Source: Rhabdophis nuchalis
Lineage: Eukaryota > Chordata > Lepidosauria > Squamata > Natricidae
Length of the DNA: 64,000 nt
NCBI GenBank assembly: GCA_039707465.1
Contig: CM077647.1
Location: 47,208,110 to 47,272,109, forward strand
Reading direction: 5' to 3'
Below are positions 1 through 9,463 of the stretch, one piece after another. Below the pieces are notes generated by a model. It saw nothing but the letters and a program-made list of their open reading frames with translations, did not search any database and had not been told where the DNA came from. The translations under genes and the position numbers were made by a program. The stretch's first letter is position 1. Each line of letters starts with the position of its first letter.

Positions 1-540
1 ATTGCTTTCTGAGTTTTGAATCATTTTCAGTAGGAAAAAAAGAGCTCCCACTCAAAGAATAAAAAAGGTCATCAGCTCGTCACTTTTTTTAAAGACTTCT
101 CAAATCACTATGTTTCCTCTTGCAATTGTTAAAACCCTGATTGTGGACCATAATCTTTCAAATATTGTCTAACCCACCATATACACCACCACAGTAGATA
201 AATTAAAGACGTAAAGGAGAAGAAAAATGTGTTCCCCTCCTTCCTCCTTCAAATATGCTGTATCTTTAGTTAAAATGGTGGTTAACTAAATATTCTATTT
301 CAGAACAAGGATGGCTTCAGGTGCTCCCAAATCCATCCACACCTGGCCTATTTCCTGTCCAATCACTACCTACCATTTCCCCACTGTACACTAGTAATTT
401 ATACAGAAATAATGTCACTGGTCAAACAAATTAAAATGGAATAACTTCAGCTGATGACTTGATTACTATAAAAACGTACTAACTACTAAAACTAAACTAA
501 CTAAAACTACTATGGTAGTTTAGATTGCTGAACCCCAATA
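1..540. other. Unique AT-rich non-coding DNA
   Basis: I see no gene, no recognisable repeat and no long open reading frame here. The sequence is AT-rich with short homopolymer runs, typical of intronic or intergenic vertebrate DNA. Confidence 0.6.
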
Positions 541-547
541 GCAGCTT

Positions 548-610
548 CTGTGTGTGTCTGTCTTTCTCTCTCTCTGTGTGTGTATGTATGTATATGTATG
601 TGTGTGTGTT
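548..610. repeat. Simple repeat, TG/TC/TATG rich
   Basis: An imperfect pyrimidine and TG tract: alternating TG, then TC, then TATG units, then TG again. It directly abuts the foldback repeat that starts near 611. Confidence 0.8.
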
Positions 611-639
611 AGCTTTTGAGCTGATAAATAAACAAGGGA

Positions 640-686
640 GACTAGGATAGATCTATTTTGAGCTATTTAGCTCTCATCAGCTAGCC
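640..686 (-). ncRNA. Hammerhead-ribozyme-like motif, copy A (one core base changed)
   Basis: Read on the minus strand from 686 to 640, the parts fall in type I hammerhead order. Stem I 5' strand GGCTAG (686-681); core CTGATGA (680-674); stem II GAGCT-AAAT-AGCTC; the GAA position, which here reads AAA (G12 changed to A); stem III ATAG-AT-CTAT; cleavage-site base C at 646; stem I 3' strand CTAGTC (645-640), which pairs with GGCTAG through six pairs, one of them G-U. All three stems close and the A15.1-U16.1 pair is present. G12 is essential in known hammerheads, so this copy is probably inactive. The minimal motif could still be chance, but a second copy lies 300 bp away. Confidence 0.55.
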
Positions 687-706
687 ATACCCTTACTGTG
701 ACACAA

Positions 707-742
<36 letters not shown>

Positions 743-759
743 ATATGTATATGTATGTG

Positions 760-839
<80 letters not shown>

Positions 840-893
840 CATACACACACACACACACATATACACATACACACACACATATATATACACTGT
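707..893. repeat. Palindromic composite microsatellite (TG)n-(AT)n-(CA)n
   Basis: TG repeats, then TATG units, then a long AT run (about 768-832), then CATA units, then CA repeats. The left half is close to the reverse complement of the right half, so the whole tract can fold on itself. Open frames through it on both strands (YIYI, THTH, VCVC peptides) are artefacts of the repeat. Confidence 0.9.
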
Positions 894-975
894 GTTAGAT
901 ACGTTAAGTCTCCTCCTTAAAGGGACCCTGAACAGGAGCTGTGATAATTATTCTCTCATATATATATACTTTATT

Positions 976-1006
976 CGAGCATTTTAGCTCTCATCAGCTA
1001 GCCATA
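976..1006 (-). ncRNA. Hammerhead-like motif, copy B (truncated)
   Basis: On the minus strand this copy has stem I GGCTAG, core CTGATGA, a stem II with arms GAGC and GCTC, then GAA, so it retains the G12 that copy A lost. The following sequence (TAAAG, then an AT run) has lost stem III and the 3' strand of stem I. It cannot form a complete ribozyme, but together with copy A it shows that the parental element had the full conserved core. Confidence 0.45.
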
Positions 1007-1270
1007 CCCTTACTGGTTCGAATCTATCCTAGTCTCTCTGATTTATTTATTGATCAGCTCATAAAACTAATATATATATTAGTAAACATAAACTAATATA
1101 TATATAACTAACACACATATCTAAAATATTATACAACGTAATTCTTGGCTTGCTGTCTGGATGGTCTCTAGTGCCTATTGGTCTCTAGTGATGAGCCAAT
1201 AGGCAGTAAGGGAAACAGTATGTCTTCTCCCTTAATTGGGGCCTAATAATAACAGGTTGTTGTGAAACAA

Positions 1271-1271
<1 letters not shown>

Positions 1272-1301
<30 letters not shown>

Positions 1302-1320
1302 CATACATACATACATACAT
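1272..1320. repeat. (CATA)n microsatellite
   Basis: Uninterrupted tetranucleotide CATA repeat, about 12 units. Confidence 0.95.
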
Positions 1321-1349
1321 GTTAAATTTTTTAAGGGATGATTTAATAA

Positions 1350-1411
1350 TCATATATATATATATATATATGTTTTCGTAGATAATCATATATATATATA
1401 TATATATGTTT
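1350..1411. repeat. Tandem pair of AT-rich units
   Basis: Two near-identical units, each an AT dinucleotide run ending in TGTTTTCGT, lie head to tail (about 1348-1378 and 1383-1414), a local tandem duplication. Confidence 0.75.
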
Positions 1412-1426
1412 TCGTGTTTTTGTAGG

Positions 1427-1615
1427 TATGCTGGCATTGCTGGCTTCGGGAATTTTCCCGTGTATATAGCATGGAGATGTTATTGCAATGTTTCGACAAG
1501 ATCTCACTTGTCATCATCAGGCAGGCTTCTGTCTGTGAGATCTTGTTGAAACGTTGCAATAACATCTCCATGCTATATACACAGGAAAATCCCCGAAGCC
1601 AGCAATGCCAGCATA
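1427..1615. repeat. 81-bp-arm hairpin with a CTGATGA motif in the loop
   Basis: Arms 1427-1507 and 1535-1615 are reverse complements over 81 bp with about four mismatches; the loop is 1508-1534. On the minus strand the loop begins CCTGATGATGACAAG and continues into TCTTGTCGAAAC in the arm, giving a CTGATGA / stem / GAAA order like a hammerhead core. However, the base after CTGATGA does not pair, and no stem III or stem I closes, so I do not call a ribozyme. The element type is unknown; retroelement 3'-end foldbacks of the Penelope kind are one possibility. Confidence 0.75.
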
Positions 1616-2600
1616 TATATATATAAATCTATCCTATAGATAAACTATAGATAAACTATAGATATATTTTACAGTAATTAAATCATCAGATGAATTTATT
1701 CCCTTTTAATTTTACCATTGACATTATTTCCGTATAAGTTACACGTTACAAGTGCAAATGGGGAAAGGGTGGGTGTTGGTGACTGGACAGGAATAGGCCA
1801 GGTACTTATTGGCACTTCCTTTAAGAGAGTAATTACTGGATTGAGTTTAGGAAAAACTACATAAGCAGTTTGGTTTTAATGAAGGATGGTCCCATATAGA
1901 CATACTCTCCAATGCCACAAGGAAGAGGGAGTCAACCTATTTTTCAGAGCACCAAAAGGCAGAACAAGAAGCAATAGATGGAAGTTAATCACTAAAACTA
2001 AAAACTATTTGTTTTAGATTCTTTTTTTCTGAACTCCCTATTGATTTAGAATATTTGTAATGTACTCAGGCAATCTAGATTCATTTTATTTCTAGTATTT
2101 CTTGTGTGGTAGAGATCTTATAACTACTTTGAATGTTTTTAAATACTGTTAATTGATTGTAAATTCCAAAAGAAAAAATATTTTCAAGAATAAAATATGT
2201 GGTTTGTATTTATGTTATATGATTTGAATAATATTTACATATTATAAATTATATTGTTATACATTGAAATGTTTTATAGGTATAGTCTCATAGTTTAGTT
2301 CAACAGATTTTATCTTTGTTCATTTTTCTTAGTTAAGTGGTATTTAAAGGATAATACACCCAGTCATTCAGCTTATTTTATAGGCGTTATTTATGTTTTA
2401 TTTGTGTTCGCCTATTTTATCGTACTTTCATTTTATTGTATGGTAAATGCTGATCATTGACCAAATAAAATTTCCAGTCTTTTTTTTTCAATCTTCCGGT
2501 CTTACAATGGAAGAATCCAAGTTCTTTTAGATTTTTTTTATCCTATTTTTTTCCCATATACAATTCAAGGAAACTCCTTCATAGAACAACATTTTTTTTC
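1616..2600. other. Unique AT-rich DNA with a CR1 relic
   Basis: No gene seen apart from the short CR1 relic described separately at 1903-2012. Confidence 0.5.
1903..2012 (+). repeat. Old CR1 LINE 3' fragment
   Basis: The stretch reading CCACAAGGAAGAGGGAGTCA, then an AGAACAAGAAGCAATAGATG segment, then GGAAGTTAATCA matches, with many substitutions, the region just before the end of RT in the long CR1 copy at 11980-12060. It is a heavily decayed, coding-dead piece in plus orientation. Confidence 0.6.
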
Positions 2601-2604
2601 CTAC

Positions 2605-2748
2605 AAGAACAATCCTGTGAGGTGAGTTGGGTTCAGAGAGAGCTTGACTGGCCAAAGTCATCAGGTTGGTTTTTCATGCCTAAAGTGGAACTAGAGCTCA
2701 TAGTCATCTGGCTTCTACGCTAGTGCCTTAACCACTATACCAAACAAG
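2605..2748 (+). repeat. Ancient interspersed repeat, copy 1
   Basis: It contains GGCCAAAGTCATCAG, then GCCTAAAGTGGAACTAGAGC, then GCCTTAACCACTATACCAAA. The same series of blocks recurs diverged at 46155-46385. This is a common amniote old LINE/SINE-type repeat; I cannot assign the family from sequence alone. Confidence 0.55.
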
Positions 2749-2749
2749 C

Positions 2750-5700
2750 ATTATCTAATTTTAGATTAAAAACTATGGCTATTTTTACATTAAAAATGAT
2801 CCTATTTTGTCTAGGTAACTTTGAACAAAATGAGTGGAAATTTATGTCTCTTTTCTTCCCCATATTAGAATTCAGTTAATTCTATTTTATAATTGACGTT
2901 ATGTTATTTAAATACTAAAAACCAAGTAGTATTAAACATGCATTAAACTTTTCTTATGATAGCAAGATTAAAATTAATTTGAACCCATTATACTAGATAA
3001 GCCTTTCATATCCTCTCTCTTCCTATGGGAAAAGTTGAGGTTACACCATGAAAGACAACACATGTTATGATGAACATAATCCTATTATCATAATGGAAAT
3101 AATACTATTACAAAGGAATAAACAACAAATGGTGCATGAAGTCCTCTGAAAATTAAAATTCACTTGGGACTCTCTAAGGGGATATCACTAGTCTCTAACC
3201 TGAATTTGATAGTTTCTTGGGAAGTAAAATGCATATGGAAGTAAGCAATGTGTTCTAGAAAATTATCTCCAAATTAATACTACTATGGAATACACTTAGT
3301 TTCACAGAGAAGCAGGTGGCTGAAAATTTGAAACTGCATAATCTTGTTCTTAGAAATACTTTAAAATAAGATGCAGTTTTTAAAAGTTAAAATATTGTAA
3401 AGTATAAGATATCTGTTTATTGGTATAAAAGGCAGCCAATACATTCTGCACCGTGGAAATTCCCCAACTGCCATTTCCTTGTTATGTACTCTATAATTTA
3501 TCATGGAAAATGTCCAGAAAGGAACTTGTTTAAAACTGAACTCACCCAAAATCACACAATTTATTTTTCTTATTTAATACTGTAGCTGTTTTGTAAATTA
3601 TTGTATCTTCTTCATCCATTTTTCTTTTAATGAAATATCTCCCTTATCCTTGTTAGTGACAATTGTGCCCTGTGGGACAATGGAATATTATTTTGAGAGG
3701 CAAATCCCCATAAGTCAACCCAACACTAAGATGTAACAGGGCTGTAAAAATCTGGATAATGCCTAGATGGCAACAAAGAGATATAGAAAACTCCAAATCT
3801 TCCCTATTTTTGAAACCTAAGTTTCATAGTCCTAATACCTTAGCATCTAATTTTCACCTTAGTGAAGAATGAGATAAATTAATGGGAAATAATACTATCA
3901 ATGGCTATTTGTTAAGGTGCTTACTTCATCAGTATTGGAGACAGGATGTCTTTGAAGAACACAAATGAAAAAGTCTACTAGTAAATGTATGTCTTTTTCC
4001 CCTTTCCAATATTCAATTTTGGGAAAAGAATATTGAACTAGATAGGACTTTGTGTGGATCTAATATAACCCTCATCTTCCTTCTTACACATATTTAGAAC
4101 TATTGTACAGGGATTTATTATAAACCAAGAAATAACTAATAAGTTCCTGGTTTGTAGGAAAACCTGCTTGTTTGTATATGTAATATCTTACGAATTAGTA
4201 AAAACTAAGAAACACTTAATTCTTCTAAGCACAACAATACATTTTACACATTTCAGTTCATTGCTTTAGGCATGTTAAAATTAGATTGCTAATGGTGAAG
4301 ATGAAACAGAGCAATTATTTTCAGGACTCATATATTTGTTTCTCCCTTACCCTCATAAAAAAACAACTCATCAAATGGGGGGTCAAAGTGACTGACTATG
4401 ATGTCTTTTCAATGTTATCTAGATATGTCTCAGAAATAGGTCCCACTGAGTCCCATCTGGCTTACTTCCAGGTCTTCAAGAAGTAAGTCAACAAGTACAG
4501 AATTGCAATTCTTTAAAAAATGTTTCTTACAAAATTGAAGAAAGCATACAAAAGCAATTCATTTTAATGTTTTTGTTTCAGTTGTGCTTATAAAGCTTGT
4601 GAACAGATTTTTTTTTTTGGCTACTTTTCAAGATACAGAATTTGAGCTCAATGGTAGTAATGCCATATTCTAAAGATGGCATGCTTAAGATATAGCACTT
4701 GTAGGAAGCTGGTTAACAAGTAACTATGTTACACCCTTAATATCCTCCTTGCAATTCTGGTAACATGCAGACAACAACACACGTATGCCTGTTCTATGTG
4801 GCCCGATTAGTGTACACTCATGACAGCCAACAAAATGTGATTAATGTTGCTAGTTTGGGGCAAGATTTGTTTAATTTGAATGTATTTTAATCTTGCATTT
4901 TATGTTTTAAATTTTATGTCATACAGTATGCCTTATTTTAATATGATGCTTCTGACATGGATAAACAAACAAGCAAACTATCCTTAATATTTTTAGACCA
5001 TCAATAGAAATAATTCCATTGAAGTAATCCCATTTTAAAAAGCCAGTATTATATTGCAGGCACTAACTCTCAATCAAAACAATCAAATTCTGCATATAAT
5101 TATTTAGAATATGTTAAATGTATATAGAAATATATTACTGAAATCAGTCTATGATTAAATGTTAATAAATTACATTTTAAAGATGAAGCAAAGATCAAAT
5201 AAAATGGACATTATTCTTTATGAATACACTCATTTCCAATATATGGAGGTATGCTGTAACATCTTTATGCATAAACATAATGACTATGATAGCATATTGT
5301 TTGTTTGGAGTCACCATCTTTTAAAATGTGGGTTTTGCAAGATATATTGAATCACCTACAAGGAAAAGTTAAAAGTTTAGATTTCCCCCCCTTGTTCTCT
5401 GGTAATATTTTGTATATAATATAACTAATATTGTCTTTGTACTTTTCAGCAAAATGCCTGTCAAATTATATTTGACACTTTAAAAAAAAAAAATCCTCTG
5501 TTTTCAATATTAGTAAATCACACTGATCACACAGACACAAACACAACTGCAAACACAGCTACATATACTTTTACCTTCTGAGATGTGATGTGTCTACTTT
5601 TTCCGGCTGTGTAAGGTTTGTCCTTGACGTTAGCAATATATTACAACCTGTTGTTCCTGCTTTTATGTGTAACTGTGTACTTGTACTCTCAATTTCCTAT

Positions 5701-7840
5701 AGGATTTTCAAGATCAGGGAATTGCAGGGTTGTCTTTAATAATTCTGTTGCAACAACTGACATATGATTGCAACAGTGTGCCTTAGGCTTCATACATATG
5801 AAATGGGAAAACAGAAATTATACTTGTCCATTATTATACCTTAAACTACAAACACATACACAAGCCTTATTGTTGCCTAGAACAAATGTCAAATTGTCAG
5901 TTTTGATACCTTCTCTTTCATATTCCTTTTGTGGAAACAGGTTTTGGGCTGCTACCTACTAATTAATTAAACAGAGGCTTTAAAAATAACCCACATTGAA
6001 TATTTAAATAGTTAACAATTTTGTAATGCCCACATTTCTCTAATATTCATTGGCCATTGTTCTGAATATACTGATCTCCGAGACAGACTTAATTTTTCTG
6101 AATTGCTCAGCCATATAGATATCTAAGCATTTGTAACAAGTCAGTGTCATCTTTAACCAATTTCATAGACATGTTATTAAGCTAAATATTCCCTTAGTCT
6201 GATTGGATGAAGGATATTCATATTTAAAACTATGTTTTCCCTCACAACTATGCAAGCACTACTATGACAAATTTCATTTTTGCCTATGAATAGCCAAATA
6301 AAATTGGAATCAGATACAGCTGTTTCCTTGAATTACTTTTAAGTCTTAAATATTTTTTTATATAAATATTCTATTATTATTATTATTATCATTATCATTC
6401 ATTGCACAGTCAGCCAGATGTTCATAGAGGATTTTGCACTGCATTTTTTCCAAATTATTATTATTAGGTTTTCTGCTATTGTGAGATGTTTCAATTTAAG
6501 TGGCTGCTTTTGATACAACCTTAAATCTAGACAGCTGCCTTAGTAGCTTATGACAAGGACTTAAAATATTATATTGATTGTATTACCCTGTCTAACCCTC
6601 TTTCTTTTCTTAGTACTCTCCACATTTGAGTTATGGTACTGTTCCTAACTAGAAATAAACAGTCTTTCTGATTATAAACACTTTGGATTTGCAGCTCTGT
6701 GACCTCTAGTCACCCAGAAAGGGTATTTATTGCTTCATCCAGCCTCCACTATAATACTAGCTTCCAATTAATGCCACCTAAATCTACAGTAATGCCACAA
6801 AGAGAGACTTATGAATATGCTTGTTGCATGATATTATTCACAAGTGGAAAGGCTCTTGAAAACTTTCCAACTTAATGACATAAAATTTGACAGATACTCA
6901 CTAGAGGACCATTTTAAAAAAAACAGATTCATAATGTGCTATTTTAAGCTTTTAAGTTTAGCATTTTTTATTTTTAAAAAAATAATTATTTTAAGGGGAA
7001 AAATAATTAACTGAATTATTTTCAGTAGAGGCAAAGAATATGCTTATTTTTAAAAACATTGATTCCACCTCAATTTTGTAAGGGAGAATGTGTACATTTG
7101 GTAATTTTCAAATGGATCAGTAATATCGATACTGTTCATGTTGTTTTGATTTCCATATTTTTAATTTATACCATTTAAAGTTAGTACCTTTCAAGAAATC
7201 TCACAATAAGCAATGATACTGTCAACAAATTACAAACAGTATGATTATAAAATCACCATCTAAAATACATTGACTTACATATTCACTAATGCTATGAGCT
7301 AAGTAACTGTTTAACTCAATTAAAAAAAAATATATAAATAAAATAACTATTTTAATTTAGCATATGATTTGAAACCATTGTAAACATATTGATATGAATG
7401 TTGCATAAACCAATTTAATTGATTTTTTGGCAGTAAGAAATTATCTATATGAATATTACCTTTTATTTTTAGGAAATGTATATCTTTTATATTTTAGCTG
7501 GATATCTGCTTTTTGTCAAACTAGAAATTACTTATTATACAATTGTATACATTTTAAAGAGAATTGTTTTTGTTCTTTTTGACGTTGTTTTCATTTCTTT
7601 TTCTTGTATGTTTCTTTTTAAACTTTCTCCATTGTTCCCCCTTTCTACTTTTTCCTTTGTTTTAATTTTGCATTTTTGCCTTTTATCTTTGAGAATTAAA
7701 AATTGTATTTAAAAAAACTCAAAATCTAGGTTCCTACAAGACTCTAGAGGTCAGAGGTACCAGTAGGGTGAAGGGGGAGGGAAAAATAATTGTCATGGAT
7801 AAGGAAGTTGGGACTTCAATCACGTGACTACAAATACAGT
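2750..7840. other. Long unique AT-rich stretch
   Basis: About 5 kb without a recognisable gene or transposon. Short open frames (for example 4286-4486 and 7476-7712) show no domain, no codon bias and no splice-site context that I can support. Short AT and poly-A/T tracts are scattered throughout. Confidence 0.55.
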
Positions 7841-7847
7841 CCTCGAG

Positions 7848-7896
7848 TTTCGAGTTTTGCACAGAGTCCCTTCGGGGAGATAGGTGTGGAATAAAT
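7848..7896 (+). repeat. Possible L2-type LINE 3' tail
   Basis: GAGTCCCTTCGGGGAGATAG followed by GGTGTGGAATAAAT resembles the 3' end shared by the L2 copies in this window (GAGTCCC, then GGGGAGAG, then an A-rich tail). It is short and diverged. Confidence 0.4.
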
Positions 7897-7899
7897 GAA

Positions 7900-8255
7900 C
7901 TTATAACAGTTCATTTAGTGACCATTCAGTTATAATGGCACTGAAAAAGTGATTTATGACCATTGCAGCATGGTCATAAAATCACAAATTGGATTGGCAA
8001 CAGGTTTATATTTATGATCGTTGCAGTTTCCTTGAGTCATATGATCAGCTTTTGCGACTTTCTGACAAGCAAAGACAGTGGGGAACCCAGATTCACCTAA
8101 CAATCATGTTACTAACTTGATAAATGCAATGATTTACTTAACAATTGTGGCAAGAAAAGTTGCAAAATGGAGCAAAATTCACTTAACCAGTGTTTCACCT
8201 AGCAACATAAAACATTTTGGGCTCAATTATGATCATAACATGTGGACTATCTGTA
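7900..8255. mobile_element. Mariner-type MITE, copy 1
   Basis: A diverged member of a roughly 380-bp non-autonomous DNA element also present at 20267-20654 and 62411-62788. Shared blocks include TTCATTTAGTGACC, GATTTATGACC, the CAGATTCACCTAACAA region and GGGCTCAATT near the right end. It ends in ACTATCTGTA, a decayed version of the ACTACCTGTA terminus. The open frame over 8078-8392 is an accident of the repeat: the same peptide pattern (GNPDS, then TIVARK) recurs in the other copies. Confidence 0.8.
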
Positions 8256-9262
8256 CCATTTTAGTTTTTATTAATTTCCTCCACAGATTTCCCTCTAGCA
8301 TGTTCTCTAATTGTCACCCGTTCAGATTGGATCTGTTATTCCCATTTCTGAAAAATAAAGTAAGGCAATTGGCCAAGTCCAGTATGTTGTGAACTTAGAT
8401 CTGTAACTAATGAAGCTGCTAAAGCAGGAACTGGGCCTGAAACTGTTGTTACCTCAATGGAGATTCGGGTACTTTCCAAACCTATCAAGAATACAACCAA
8501 GGATCAATTGCCTAGGAAGGAAGGAAGAAGAAAAAATACTAGAATTAAAAGTCTGAAGCATAGTTCATATTCAGATTTTGACTTCTGTGGCTAAATGGCA
8601 AATCTGTGAATATGGCTTCATTTTTGTCTTCAATAAACAGGCTAATTTGCTGACTCATGTCTGGGAGCCTTCCGCCAAATCTGCCAATTCCTGAATAAAG
8701 GGTTTAGTGTCTAGAGATCTGAGTGTTACAGCTAGGTATAAAATTAAATTCAAAGCCCAACTTAATAGAATAGGTTTAATTAAAGCATATTTATTTATTG
8801 ACGGATGGGAGGTAAACTTGAGATAATGAAGGGCAATAAACTTGCATGCTCACACCTAGAAATGGCACGATTTTATTTTTAAATATTCCTGATCCTAGGA
8901 TTAGAGAGTAAAGGCTCAATTGACTTTGTGAGAAGGGGTTTCTTCTGGAATATAATGCTGCTTAAAAGTAGGGATTTTAGCTGAGTTCTTTGAAAACAAC
9001 TGAGTCTTGGCACTGAATTTTGTTCTCAAATGTGATATTTCTATTTGATTATGTCTTTTTCATAGTCTGATTCATGGAATGAGTACAAATTGTTTTATGT
9101 GAGAGGAATGATGTTTGACTGAATAGATAATATTTGGCTACATGGCAAAATGGCTGTCCAGTTGTGCCTCCTTTTGTTACCCTAAATTAATGAAGTACTC
9201 ATAACTAAAATGTATTCACTACTAATGTTTAACTCTATGTATAAAGTATATATGTATAAAGT
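8256..9262. other. Unique AT-rich DNA
   Basis: No gene or repeat that I can support. Confidence 0.5.
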
Positions 9263-9463
9263 GTTTATTCCTCATACTCTGTGCATTGGTGTATAGACAT
9301 TTGAGTCCATTTTGATTGACCCTGTGTTTGCTGTCTACGAAACCTGTGTTATGCCTGAGAACCATAGTCAGGCATAACACAGGTTTCGTAGACAGTAAAC
9401 ACAGGGTCAATCAAAATGGACTCAAATGTCTATACACCAATGCACAGAGTATGAGGAATAAAC
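9263..9463. repeat. Snap-back inverted duplication at the CR1 5' end
   Basis: Arms 9263-9358 and 9368-9463 are reverse complements over 96 bp with a single mismatch, separated by a 9-bp loop. The right arm is the true 5' part of the CR1 endonuclease region; the left arm is an inverted copy of it. The duplication of the same sequence distinguishes it from ordinary twin-priming, in which the inverted segment is not duplicated. Confidence 0.9.

Larger units (their letters stand above)
611..1062 (-). repeat. Foldback repeat with hammerhead-like units and a central microsatellite
   Basis: Two arms flank a microsatellite. The outer segments (about 617-652 and 1021-1058) are inverted copies of each other: left GAGCTGATAAATAAACAAG, right read on the minus strand GAGCTGATCAATAAATAAAT. 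The inner segments are direct repeats: a 33-bp identical stretch at 666-698 and 982-1014 that begins TTTAGCTCTCATCAGCTAG. Direct inner repeats plus inverted outer ends resemble the pseudo-LTR layout of Penelope-like retroelements, some of which are known to carry hammerhead ribozymes. That family assignment is inference; no reverse transcriptase is present. The right copy also has a tRNA B-box-like GGTTCGAATC on the plus strand at 1015-1024. Confidence 0.55.

Noticed and set aside
667..987. Six overlapping open frames of YIYI/THTH/VCVC peptides
   Set aside because: They are translations of a dinucleotide microsatellite on both strands.
1427..1615. A full hammerhead ribozyme in the hairpin loop
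   Set aside because: CTGATGA and GAAAC are present, but the base after CTGATGA is unpaired and neither stem I nor stem III closes.
8078..8392. 104-aa open frame (GNPDSPNNHVTNL)
   Set aside because: It lies over a MITE; the same peptide pattern recurs in the MITE copies at 19963-20439 and 62542-62778.
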